Positions 26,116-34,269 of a stretch of 64,000 nucleotides of DNA are shown here, piece after piece. The notes beneath the pieces were generated by a model that worked only from the letters and a program-made list of their open reading frames with translations, was not told the origin of the DNA and did not search any database. Every line of letters begins with the position of its first letter. Positions within the stretch are counted from its first letter, which is position 1. This DNA is from Nitrospira sp. CR1.1 (GTDB lineage: Bacteria > Nitrospirota > Nitrospiria > Nitrospirales > Nitrospiraceae), in the NCBI GenBank assembly GCA_014055465.1, contig WIAF01000004.1, forward strand, positions 124,001 to 188,000. The letters are read 5' to 3'. A program made the position numbers and the translations under genes.

Positions 26116-27066
26116 ATGAATTGCACCAAATGTCCGACCAGTACACGCGCGGTCATCGGATTGCCGCGGCACAATGCCGCCTTCTGCAAGGCCTGCTTTA
26201 CGACCTTTGTCCATGAACAGGTCGCGCGCGCCGTGAAGGCCTTCAAGATGTTCACGCCCGAAGACCGGATTCTCGTCGCAGTCTCCGGCGGCAAAGACAG
26301 TCTGGCCCTGTGGCATATCCTGCTCGCGCTCGGGTATCGCGCCGACGCGCTGTATGTGAATCTCGGCATCGGCGCCTATTCGGAAGAGTCACACCGGAAA
26401 GTGCGGCACTATGCCGAGACGGTGGCCGCTTCTCATGGCGCGAAACTGCTGGTGCACGTCGTCGAACAGGAAGCCGGAGCCGGCATTCGTGAACTGGCCA
26501 CCATCCTTCATCGTCCGACCTGCTCCACCTGCGGAACGATCAAACGCTATCAATTTAACCGCGCGGCAGTTGAGCAGGACTATGACGTCATGGCCACCGG
26601 CCATAACCTCGACGACGAAGCGGCGCGCCTGTTGGGCAATGTCTTGCACTGGCAGGACGACTATCTGGATAAGCAGAGCCCGACGCTGCCGGCATCGGTG
26701 CAAGGATTTGCGAAGAAGGTCAAACCCCTCTGCCGATTGTCCGAACGGGAAATCGCCGCCTATGCCGTGGTCAATCGCATCGACTACATCGTCGAAGAAT
26801 GCCCCATGGCCAAGGGCTCCAAGATGATTCTCTACAAGGAAGTGCTCAACCGGCTGGAGACCGAATCCCCGGGCACCAAGCAGCGTTTTTACTGGGGGTT
26901 TCTAGACAAACAATCCACCGCCACACCCGCCACGGAGTCCATGGCCGAGAAGGATCAACGCACCCTCATTCCATGCGAGTCTTGCGGACAGCCGACGACC
27001 GCCGGCACCTGCTCCTACTGCAAGATGATGGCGAAGGCCAAAACCGCCGCACCGCCGCGCGCCTGA
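26116..27066 (+). CDS. ttuA: TtuA/Ncs6-type tRNA 2-thiouridine synthetase
   Basis: The 316-residue protein is an N-type ATP pyrophosphatase. It has an N-terminal zinc finger (Cys3, Cys6, Cys24, Cys27), the PP-loop SGGKDS (57-62), a CSTC pair in RPTCSTCGTIKRYQFNRAA and a third Cys in VEECPMAKGSK, which match the three 4Fe-4S ligands of TtuA. The C-terminal zinc finger is CESCGQPTTAGTCSYC. The family adenylates uridine in tRNA and adds sulfur (TtuA at U54 in thermophiles, Ncs6/CTU1 at U34). The preceding ThiS-like gene is the likely sulfur carrier. Confidence 0.9.
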   Translation: MNCTKCPTSTRAVIGLPRHNAAFCKACFTTFVHEQVARAVKAFKMFTPEDRILVAVSGGKDSLALWHILLALGYRADALYVNLGIGAYSEESHRKVRHYAETVAASHGAKLLVHVVEQEAGAGIRELATILHRPTCSTCGTIKRYQFNRAAVEQDYDVMATGHNLDDEAARLLGNVLHWQDDYLDKQSPTLPASVQGFAKKVKPLCRLSEREIAAYAVVNRIDYIVEECPMAKGSKMILYKEVLNRLETESPGTKQRFYWGFLDKQSTATPATESMAEKDQRTLIPCESCGQPTTAGTCSYCKMMAKAKTAAPPRA

Positions 27067-27111
27067 CGCGAACGTTTCCGACGGCCCGCTGTCTCGCCGC
27101 CGCAGACCTAA

Positions 27112-27209
27112 CAGGCTGCGGAAAAACTCATTTTTTGCACGCTACGCCGCGATCAGCTCACGTGGCGTGTTGGTATCAGGATAGTACGCAGGATGCGCAA
27201 CAAGGCCTC
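27112..27209. repeat. Palindromic element, copy C (truncated)
   Basis: It starts CAGGCTGCGGAAAAACTCAT. For about 90 bp it is almost identical to the left part of copy E (33490), including TGGTATCAGGATAGTACGCAGGATGCGCAA. After AACAAGGCC the match to the core decays, so the right half is lost or rearranged. It lies 45 bp after the ttuA stop. Confidence 0.85.
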
Positions 27210-27317
27210 CCACCTGCTGCAGCGCGCCGAGGCCTGGCGACCATGGCGGGCATACGCGGCCCAGTATTTCTGGATCCTCGATCAATAAGCACCGTCACCG
27301 CAACAGGGAGATCCATC

Positions 27318-27842
27318 ATGGCTCACCAGCTTCACCTTCTCACGGAGACCCTGACGACGCCGATCGGAACCTTGGTCGTGATCTCAGATGATGAGGGACA
27401 TTTGCGTGCTGTCGATTGGGTAGACTTCGAGGATCGCATGCGGCGGCTGTTGGCGCGTCACTATGGATCACAGGGCATGATCCTGACACCGGCAGTGGCA
27501 TCATCGCGGCATGCCTCGGCCCTCGCGGACTACTTCGAGGGAAATCTCCGCGCCATCGACTCACTCCTGACGTCAACCGCAGGCACCGCCTTTCAGAAAC
27601 GCGTGTGGAAGGCGCTGCGCGAGATTCCAGCAGGACAGACGGTGAGTTATGGTGACCTGGCAAGACTCATCGGGCAACCGACCGCAGTGCGCGCGGTCGG
27701 CCTCGCCAATGGCGCCAATCCCATCGGCATCGTCATCCCTTGCCACCGGGTCATCGGCGCCGACGGGTCCCTCACCGGTTACGGCGGCGGGCTGAACCGC
27801 AAACGTTGGTTGCTGAATCACGAAAAACAGGCGATAGAGTAG
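27318..27842 (+). CDS. ogt: Methylated-DNA--protein-cysteine methyltransferase
   Basis: The 174-residue product has the suicide-acceptor active site IPCHRVIGADGSLTGYGGG with the reactive Cys, and the DNA-binding helix RVWKALREIPAGQTVSYGDLA. The N-terminal LLTETLTTPIGTLVVISDDEG is the Ogt/AdaB ribonuclease H-like domain. It removes methyl groups from O6-methylguanine and O4-methylthymine. The ATG at 27318 is chosen because the longer upstream frame runs through palindromic element C. The length is the usual one for Ogt. Confidence 0.93.
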   Translation: MAHQLHLLTETLTTPIGTLVVISDDEGHLRAVDWVDFEDRMRRLLARHYGSQGMILTPAVASSRHASALADYFEGNLRAIDSLLTSTAGTAFQKRVWKALREIPAGQTVSYGDLARLIGQPTAVRAVGLANGANPIGIVIPCHRVIGADGSLTGYGGGLNRKRWLLNHEKQAIE

Positions 27843-27918
27843 GCGGCGCGTTCAGGGGCGTCAGGCCATGCGGCACCGTGATAGGATGTACCCCATTTCA
27901 TAGCAGGAGGTGACAGAC

Positions 27919-28305
27919 ATGAAGGTTCCATTCACGCTCGGCGCAGTCTGGCATTTCGGGCTGGCGGTTCGCGATCCACGCGCCAGCGCCCGGTGGTTCA
28001 TGCGGATATCCGGACTCAGCAAACAGTTTGAATATGAAGGCGGCGTGGGGATCGGAAATGCCAATGTGCTGATCGTCTTCGCCAAAGGAAAGCCATCGCC
28101 GAAAACCGTCGGGCACGTGGCGTTCCATCTGCCCTCGATGACCGCACTGAAGAAAGCCCTGGCCCATCTCAAAAAACTCAAGGTGGAGGTGGAGGATCCG
28201 GGAGATGAAATCGGGCCCGTGGCGCCAGGATCCAAGAGCATGGGAATCTGGTTTTCGGACCCCGATGGCTACCGGTGGGAACTGGCCGTGCAGAGCAAGA
28301 AATAA
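27919..28305 (+). CDS. VOC (glyoxalase-fold) family protein
   Basis: The 128-residue product starts at an ATG 7 bp after AGGAGG. VWHFGLAVRDPRASARWFMR, GIGNANVLIVFAKGKPSP, GHVAFHLPSMTALKKAL and WFSDPDGYRWEL form two glyoxalase motifs, with likely metal ligands in the HFG, HVAFH and WEL strands. The fold covers glyoxalase I, extradiol dioxygenases and fosfomycin resistance proteins, and the substrate here is unknown. It follows ogt by 76 bp and may share its transcript. Confidence 0.85.
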   Translation: MKVPFTLGAVWHFGLAVRDPRASARWFMRISGLSKQFEYEGGVGIGNANVLIVFAKGKPSPKTVGHVAFHLPSMTALKKALAHLKKLKVEVEDPGDEIGPVAPGSKSMGIWFSDPDGYRWELAVQSKK

Positions 28306-28354
28306 GAGACGGGCCTGGCCGGTGGTGGCACTATCCAAGCCCGCCTGCCTCACC

Positions 28355-28669
28355 TCAATAAATACGCTTGCTCACTTCGCTTGAGTGGAGACTTTCATTC
28401 TTGCTCTGGTCGTATGCGGTCACGGAAACGTAATACGTGGCTCCAGATGACAAATTCCTGGCCGTATAGGTCGTCACATTTCCCACGTCTACCGGTGTGC
28501 CGTAGAGGCCGGACGATGTCCTCATGTACACCTTGCACCCCGCCAGGTCACTGTCGGTGTGAGGCACCCAGGAGACGGTTGCCGTTGTCGCGGCGGTCAC
28601 AGATTTGGTAGAGGCCGCCGACGCGACCGTCATGGTGAGAGGAATAGCCCTTCGTTTCTTTTGCATCAC
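28355..28669 (-). CDS. Fibronectin type III domain protein
   Basis: The 104-residue product has a basic, weakly hydrophobic N-terminus (MMQKKRRAIPLTMTVASAAS) followed by a single FN3 domain: ATVSWVPHTDSDLAGCKVYM, YTARNLSSGATYYVSVTAYD, NESLHSSEVSKRIY. Such short FN3 proteins are usually exported adhesion or scaffold modules. It is on the opposite strand to its neighbours and diverges from the ABC transporter operon. Confidence 0.75.
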   Translation of the reverse strand: MMQKKRRAIPLTMTVASAASTKSVTAATTATVSWVPHTDSDLAGCKVYMRTSSGLYGTPVDVGNVTTYTARNLSSGATYYVSVTAYDQSKNESLHSSEVSKRIY

Positions 28670-28700
28670 CCCACCGGACTGTGTATAACCTGACAGAGTG

Positions 28701-30077
28701 ATGCGATGGAGATCTCCACGTCAGCGCATCCAGCGCCCGTCACAGTCGTCTGCCGGAACGGCATTCCGCTGGATCGGCCTGCTCACTGTCCTCCTGCTGA
28801 CCTGCAGCGCCGGTATCGCGTGCTCGGAATCACCGCCTGGTGCTGTTCGCACAACCTCGGAGCCGCGCGTCACACTTCGGTTTGTCTCCTGGAAACCTGA
28901 CCATGCGCGCGTATGGGATGCGGTGCTCGCGGACTTCTCCCGCGCACACCCCCAGATCTCGGTCGTGCGCGAACTCGCCCCGCACAGTTCAACCGCATAC
29001 CACGATCTCCTGACCCAGAAGTTGAAGAATCGTGATGCCACGGTCGATGTCTTTTTTATCGATGTCATCTGGGTCCCGGAGTTTGCCGTGGCCGGATGGG
29101 CTCGCCCGCTTGACGACGTATTTTCACCGGCCATGCGAGGGGAATTTCTGCCTGCCGCCGTCGAGGTCGGCCGGTACGACGCTCATTACTACGGTGTCCC
29201 GAGCCGGATTGATGCCGGGCTGCTGTACTATCGCCAGGACCTGCTTGCGAAATATGGGTTCGCCGTACCGGCGACCTGGCCGGAACTCGTCCGCCAGGCA
29301 GAAACCATCCTGGCCGGCGAACAGCCAACCAATCCCCTGCTGCAAGGTTATTCCGCGCAGTTCAAGCAATACGAAGGCTTGGTCTGTAACATGCTGGAAT
29401 TTATAGAGGGGCATGGCGGAAACCTGCTGCGGCCGGATGGGACCGGTTCGACCTTGTCCTCGCCTGACGCGCTGGCAGCCGTGCAATTCGTCCGCGATAG
29501 AGTCATTGGCCGGCTCAGTTCACGCGCCGCCCTCACCTATCAGGAACCGGAAGCCCTGTCCCTGTTTCTGCAGGGCCATGCGGTCTTTCATCGAAACTGG
29601 CCCTACGCCTGGGAACTTGCCAACAACCGGTCGCGTTCGACGATTGCCGGACACGTGGGCGTGGCGCCTCTGCCGGGATTTGCGCCCGGACGGACTGCTG
29701 CGGCGCTTGGCGGTTGGCTCTACGGCATCAGCGCCTATTCCCAACACCCGGACGAAGCCTGGGCCCTCATCGAATTTCTCTCCAGCCAGGCCGTGCAAAA
29801 GAAATTCTCGCGCGAAGCCGGTATCGCGCCGTCCCGGGAATCGCTCTTCTCTGACCCCGAAGTCCTGGCCCGCTCGCCGCAGCTCCGAAACCAGCGCGAC
29901 GTCCTCCACGCCGCCACGTCTCGCCCACGGTCCCCGGTCTATCCCGCCATTTCACATCTCTTGCAGCGATATTTCAGCCGCGCCCTGGCCGTTGACGGCC
30001 TCGACCTCGCACAAGAGGCGGCGATCACCGATGCGCACATCGATCGGCTCCTGGCACTGACACAGGCGGCGCCATGA
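28701..30077 (+). CDS. ABC transporter sugar-binding lipoprotein
   Basis: The 458-residue extracellular solute-binding protein family 1 member has a basic N-terminus, a hydrophobic stretch WIGLLTVLLLTCSAGIAC with a possible (weak) lipobox ending at Cys, and VTLRFVSWKPDHARVWDAVL. DVFFIDVIWVPEFAVAGWARPLD, ALGGWLYGISAYSQHPDEAW and FLSSQAVQKKFSREAG are typical of maltose/trehalose-type binding proteins. It captures a sugar in the periplasm for the permeases that follow; its stop overlaps the first permease start by 4 bp. The specific sugar is not predictable. Confidence 0.9.
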   Translation: MRWRSPRQRIQRPSQSSAGTAFRWIGLLTVLLLTCSAGIACSESPPGAVRTTSEPRVTLRFVSWKPDHARVWDAVLADFSRAHPQISVVRELAPHSSTAYHDLLTQKLKNRDATVDVFFIDVIWVPEFAVAGWARPLDDVFSPAMRGEFLPAAVEVGRYDAHYYGVPSRIDAGLLYYRQDLLAKYGFAVPATWPELVRQAETILAGEQPTNPLLQGYSAQFKQYEGLVCNMLEFIEGHGGNLLRPDGTGSTLSSPDALAAVQFVRDRVIGRLSSRAALTYQEPEALSLFLQGHAVFHRNWPYAWELANNRSRSTIAGHVGVAPLPGFAPGRTAAALGGWLYGISAYSQHPDEAWALIEFLSSQAVQKKFSREAGIAPSRESLFSDPEVLARSPQLRNQRDVLHAATSRPRSPVYPAISHLLQRYFSRALAVDGLDLAQEAAITDAHIDRLLALTQAAP

Positions 30078-30985
30078 TCCACAGGCATTCGCGTCTACGA
30101 CACCGTGAGGGACTGGCCGCCTGGGCGATGGTGGCGCCGGCGCTCCTGGTCACAGTGGTCTTCGCGTTATATCCCGTGATGGACTCACTCTGGCTCAGCC
30201 TGCACCACATCTTCGTGGGCATTCCACACCTTGGCAGTCCGTTCGTGGGCCTCGATAATTACCTGGCGCTGTTCCACGATCCGGTCGCGCGGCAGGCGTT
30301 GGGAGTGACCCTCGCGTTTGTGGCCCTCTCCACCCTGCTCGAGTTGGCCTGCGGACTGATCATTGCACTGGTGATTCACGAGCGATTTCGCGGCCGGGGC
30401 CTGGTACGCGCCGCCATCCTGATTCCGTGGGCCATTCCCACGGTGGTGGCTTCACAATTGTGGCGTTATATTTTCAACGACCAGTACGGGTTCGCGAATC
30501 TGCTGTTGTTCGGCGACCGCGTCACGGACTATCTCCCCTGGTTGTCCTATCCGAGCGTGGCCTTTGCCGTCGTCGTCCTGGCCGACGTGTGGAAAACCTC
30601 CTCCTTCGCTGCCCTCTTAATCCTGGCCGGCCTTCAGGTCATTCCACACGATGTGTACGATGCCGCCCGCGTCGACGGCGCCACCGTGTGGCAGCGGTTT
30701 TGGCACATCACCCTGCCGCTCCTCAAACCGGCGCTGTTGCTCGCACTCCTGTTTCGCACCATGGACGCGTTTCGCGTCTTCGATCTGGTGTTTGTGATGA
30801 CGCAAGGGGGCCCTGGCGACGCCACCCAGGTGCTGCAGTTTTATGGCTATCAAACCCTCTTCACGGAGGGCCGCATCGGGTACGGATCTGCCATATCCGT
30901 GGCCGTGTTTCTGATGATCCTCGCTCTGTCGTTGACGTACCTCCGCGCCATTGGATCGAGCCTCCTGGAGCGTGGACGCCCATGA
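30074..30985 (+). CDS. ABC sugar transporter permease (MalF-type)
   Basis: The 303-residue protein has six predicted membrane helices, starting with LAAWAMVAPALLVTVVFALY. The EAA loop YDAARVDGATVWQRFWHITLP contacts the ATPase. It forms the heterodimeric channel with the next gene. The gene overlaps the binding-protein gene (4 bp) upstream and the second permease gene (ATGA) downstream, so the three are translationally coupled. Confidence 0.92.
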   Translation: MIHRHSRLRHREGLAAWAMVAPALLVTVVFALYPVMDSLWLSLHHIFVGIPHLGSPFVGLDNYLALFHDPVARQALGVTLAFVALSTLLELACGLIIALVIHERFRGRGLVRAAILIPWAIPTVVASQLWRYIFNDQYGFANLLLFGDRVTDYLPWLSYPSVAFAVVVLADVWKTSSFAALLILAGLQVIPHDVYDAARVDGATVWQRFWHITLPLLKPALLLALLFRTMDAFRVFDLVFVMTQGGPGDATQVLQFYGYQTLFTEGRIGYGSAISVAVFLMILALSLTYLRAIGSSLLERGRP

Positions 30986-31797
30986 GCCGCCGGATTCCAC
31001 TGATTGGCGGCATCCTCGCGACGGTGGGACTCAGTCTGCTGCCGTTTCTCTGGTTTGTCCTCACCTCGTTCAAGTCCCAAACTGAAATCGAAGCGGCCCC
31101 ACCTTCCTGGTGGCCCTCAGGCAGCTTGGGGTTCTATCGCGCGGCCCTGTTCGACCATCATCTGTTTGACTACGTGCTGAACAGCGTCGTCGTGGCCGGC
31201 TCCACCACGCTGGTGGCCCTTCTATTCGCGATCCCGGCTGCTTATGCACTGGCGCGGCTGACCCTCCCCGGAAAACACGGCATTTTGGGCGTGCTGCTCT
31301 GCGTCTCGATGTTCCCGCAAATGGCCATCGCCGGACCGATCTGGCGGCTACTTGATTCGCTGGGCGGACTCAACCATCGTTGGGGCGTCGTGTTGCCGTA
31401 TGTTGCGCTGACGCTGCCGTTGGCGATCTGGATTCTGGCGAGCTTCTTCAAGGAATTGCCGTCCGAGCTGGAGGATGCGGCACGGGTGGATGGCTGCGGG
31501 CCTTGGAGCACCCTGTTCCGCATCACACTCCCCCTGGCGGCGCCGGGGATTTTCACGGCCGCGATTCTCATCCTGATCTATGCCTGGAACGAGTTCTTCT
31601 TTGCCCTCTTGATTCTGACCCAACCCGAACAGCAAACATTGCCTGTGGGCATCGCGCTTTTCCAGGGAGAGTTCACCATGCCCTGGGGCGAGTTGGCGGC
31701 TGCCTCGGTGATCGCGACTCTGCCGTTGATTGGAGTCGTCCTGTTGTGCCAACGATGGATTGTGAGCGGACTATCCGCCGGGGCCGTGAAAGGCTAG
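30982..31797 (+). CDS. ABC sugar transporter permease (MalG-type)
   Basis: The 271-residue protein starts MSRRIPLIGGILATVGLSLL, has six predicted helices and the EAA loop LEDAARVDGCGPWSTLFRIT, and carries the MalG-type ending IVSGLSAGAVKG. The longer frame beginning at 30427 runs out of frame through the first permease gene and is rejected. Palindromic element D begins directly after the TAG stop, between this gene and the ATPase gene. Confidence 0.92.
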   Translation: MSRRIPLIGGILATVGLSLLPFLWFVLTSFKSQTEIEAAPPSWWPSGSLGFYRAALFDHHLFDYVLNSVVVAGSTTLVALLFAIPAAYALARLTLPGKHGILGVLLCVSMFPQMAIAGPIWRLLDSLGGLNHRWGVVLPYVALTLPLAIWILASFFKELPSELEDAARVDGCGPWSTLFRITLPLAAPGIFTAAILILIYAWNEFFFALLILTQPEQQTLPVGIALFQGEFTMPWGELAAASVIATLPLIGVVLLCQRWIVSGLSAGAVKG

Positions 31798-31922
31798 CAG
31801 ACTATCGGAAACGACCGCCACCTTCGTTCTCGGTCGCGCATCTCCCTGCGACGTACCGCAAGGGTACGCCTCAGTCGACGTGCTTCGTATGGCCTTGTTG
31901 GACAGCCGTTCTGAATAGCCTG
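31798..31922. repeat. Palindromic element, copy D (diverged)
   Basis: It starts immediately after the permease stop codon (TAG then CAG at 31798) and ends near 31922 (AATAGCCTG). It retains CGACCGCCACCTTCGTTCTC, a GACGTACC...GGGTACGCCTC centre and GGCCTTGTTGGACAG, but the ends are more diverged than in the other copies. It splits the transporter operon from its ATPase gene. Confidence 0.75.
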
Positions 31923-32049
31923 CGTCTGCCACGCATGAAAGTGACAGACATCCAGATAAATACTCCGGCAAGGCCGGTATAAGCAGGGCCGTCGAGATCG
32001 AGAACCCTTTTGAGCATGCTGTGAGCATGTTATCTGCTAGAGAATCGCT

Positions 32050-33150
32050 ATGGCCGAACTAGAACTGCGCTCCGTCTCAAAATCTTTTGGCGATCAACCA
32101 GTCTTACGCGACGTGTCGCTAAAGGTGCCTGACGGCAGCTTCACGATTCTGCTCGGCCCTTCCGGCTGCGGCAAATCCACGCTGTTGCGCATTATCGCCG
32201 GACTCGACAATCAGACCGCAGGTGAAGTGTTGATCGACGGCCAGTCAGTGAATCACTTGCCACCGGCCGACCGCGACATTGCCATGGTGTTCCAGCAGTA
32301 TGCGCTGTATCCGCACCTGTCGGTTCGTGAAAATCTCGCCTTTGCGCTCAAGATGCGCCGCGTGCCACGCGACACCATTGAAGCCCGCATCAGCGAAGCC
32401 GCGCAGCTCCTGGACATTCAGCGGCTGCTGGATCGCAAGCCGAAAGACTTATCCGGAGGGCAACGGCAACGGGTGGCCATGGGACGCGCCATTGTCCGCA
32501 AGCCCAAGCTGTTCCTCTTCGACGAACCGCTGTCCAATCTGGACGCCCAACTTCGCACCACAATGCGCATCGAGCTCAAGAAGTTACAACAACGCCTGCA
32601 GGCCACCATGATCTATGTGACCCACGATCAAGTGGAGGCGATGACCCTGGGCGACCGCATCGTCGTCATCGAAGGTGGACGGATCAGACAGGCGGATGAG
32701 CCCCAGCAGACATATACCGCGCCGGCCGACCCCTTCGTCGCCGCCTTCATCGGCACCCCGCCGATGAACCTCTGGGAAGGCAGTCTCAGCGCACAGGCGG
32801 GTGAGACAATCTTTCACAGCGACGGCTTGTCGGTGCCGCTTCCGTCGCGATTGATAGCAGGCCCTCCGCAACAGCCAACGCCTGTCATGCTCGGCATCCG
32901 CCCGGAGGACATTGCGCTGCAGGAAACGCCGGAGTCACTCATGGTCGACGCCCAAGTAGACTTGATCGAAGACCTCGGCGCGGATCTGCTGCTACACTGC
33001 CGCGTCGGGCCCCTTCGACTTGTCGCACGGGCCGATCGTGGCATCGCCCGCAGCGCGAACTCGTCGGTACGCCTCTATTTTCCTACCCGCAAATTGCATC
33101 TATTCATCGACCGCCAGCGGGTCGATCCGCTATCAACGACGCCTGCTTGA
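32050..33150 (+). CDS. ABC sugar transporter ATPase (UgpC/MalK-type)
   Basis: The 366-residue protein has Walker A GPSGCGKST, Q-loop FQQYALYPHLSV, signature LSGGQRQRVAMGRAI, Walker B LFLFDEPLSNLDA and the H-loop YVTHDQVEAMTLGDR. A C-terminal TOBE/regulatory region (VMLGIRPEDIAL) is typical of the MalK/UgpC branch. It energises sugar import by the two upstream permeases, from which it is separated by 252 bp containing repeat D. Its expression may therefore be uncoupled from theirs. Confidence 0.93.
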   Translation: MAELELRSVSKSFGDQPVLRDVSLKVPDGSFTILLGPSGCGKSTLLRIIAGLDNQTAGEVLIDGQSVNHLPPADRDIAMVFQQYALYPHLSVRENLAFALKMRRVPRDTIEARISEAAQLLDIQRLLDRKPKDLSGGQRQRVAMGRAIVRKPKLFLFDEPLSNLDAQLRTTMRIELKKLQQRLQATMIYVTHDQVEAMTLGDRIVVIEGGRIRQADEPQQTYTAPADPFVAAFIGTPPMNLWEGSLSAQAGETIFHSDGLSVPLPSRLIAGPPQQPTPVMLGIRPEDIALQETPESLMVDAQVDLIEDLGADLLLHCRVGPLRLVARADRGIARSANSSVRLYFPTRKLHLFIDRQRVDPLSTTPA

Positions 33151-34269
33151 GCGACACCAGTCACTTTCTAGCGGCGCGGAACAAATGGCACGAGAGATCT
33201 CAGCCCGCAGCGAACGGTGCGACCGCAAGACATACCCTAACTTGAACGCTTGACACCCAGCTCCCCCCTTTACACTTGGCCAGACTGCGTAGAGACACCA
33301 CAATGAACAATGCAACGACCGGCTGATTCTGGTCGACCGCACTGAGTCGATGCTTCAACCAGCACGCACAGGGAGCTGATCTAGTGATGAGTAACCCAGA
33401 CGCGTGCTTACTCGACAGTCTCCAGAAAATACCCAGGAGGTCGCCGATCTGTCGTCAACAAAGAATCATGGTGTGGTGTATTGTCTTAGCAGGCTGCGGA
33501 AAAACTCATTTTTTGCACGCTGCGCCGCGATCAGGTCACGTGGCGTGTTGGTATCAGGATAGTACGCAGGATGCGCAAAAAGGCCATCCAGCAAGGCCGC
33601 AGCGAGTGAAGCGGCGAATCGTACTCTTGTCGTACGTTGAGCCGCTGAACGAGGCGAGAACGCCGCTGGTGGACTTTTTCCGCATCCTGTTAGACCTGTC
33701 CGCAAGCATGGACATCCTGGGCAACGTTCATCGTAACTGGACGGACACAGCAGGAAGACAGTTCCTTGTCAGTCATGCGACGAATCTCTTCTCCAGCACC
33801 ATCCCTGTCCGAACAGGACCCAATCCTGTCCTGCTCACGCAGTCCATCACATCATTTTATTCTGAAGGCCCGCAGGATCATCCTGGATCTGTACCAGTTC
33901 GTCTACATTCCAAGCCGGCTCGGAACCGGCCACCGACCTCTTCCTAGCGATCATCCTTTGGGAACTCGCATGGTCTCGCCGACGACAGTAACGCCGAACC
34001 GCACGCAAGAGACGGTAGGCTTCACACGCCCGCCTGTCCTGGCACAGGGGATAGCCGGCCAAGACGCATTGCGCTCCGTCGTGTCGCCTCGCCCTAATCT
34101 CCGGCCCTTGACTACGCGAAGGACTTTCTTATCTCGTGAGGAGAAAGAACGGCGGCAAAGAGGAAAAACCATCAGTTCACTTGCAATGCGCCGGGAGACT
34201 CCGTAAGCTCCGGAAAGGATTACACTCCTTGCCTGCGCGCCGCACAAGATTTTCTACGGACAGATCCTG
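33151..34269. other. Gene-free stretch holding palindromic element E
   Basis: There are 1119 bases without a convincing gene. Frames across 33384-33947 and 33766-34206 lack ribosome-binding sites, and the first is partly a translation of element E (33490-33689). The rest contains short repeats of TCCTG type but no recognised promoter or RNA gene. Confidence 0.6.
33490..33689. repeat. Palindromic element, copy E (long form)
   Basis: The full 200-bp form starts CAGGCTGCGGAAAAACTC (33490) and ends TTTTTCCGCATCCTG (33689), so its outer ends are also inverted repeats. The inner core 33567-33689 has CAGGATGCGCAAAAAGGCC and GGACTTTTTCCGCATCCTG as ends, GCAAGGCCGCAGCGAG and GAGAACGCCGCTGG as inner arms, and GTACTCTTGTCGTAC as centre. 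The core reverse complement aligns along its whole length with copy F. Confidence 0.9.

Noticed and set aside
33766-34206. 146-codon frame in the gap before the DnaJ-like gene
   Set aside because: No ribosome-binding site, Arg/Ser/Pro-rich random-looking composition and no recognisable domain.
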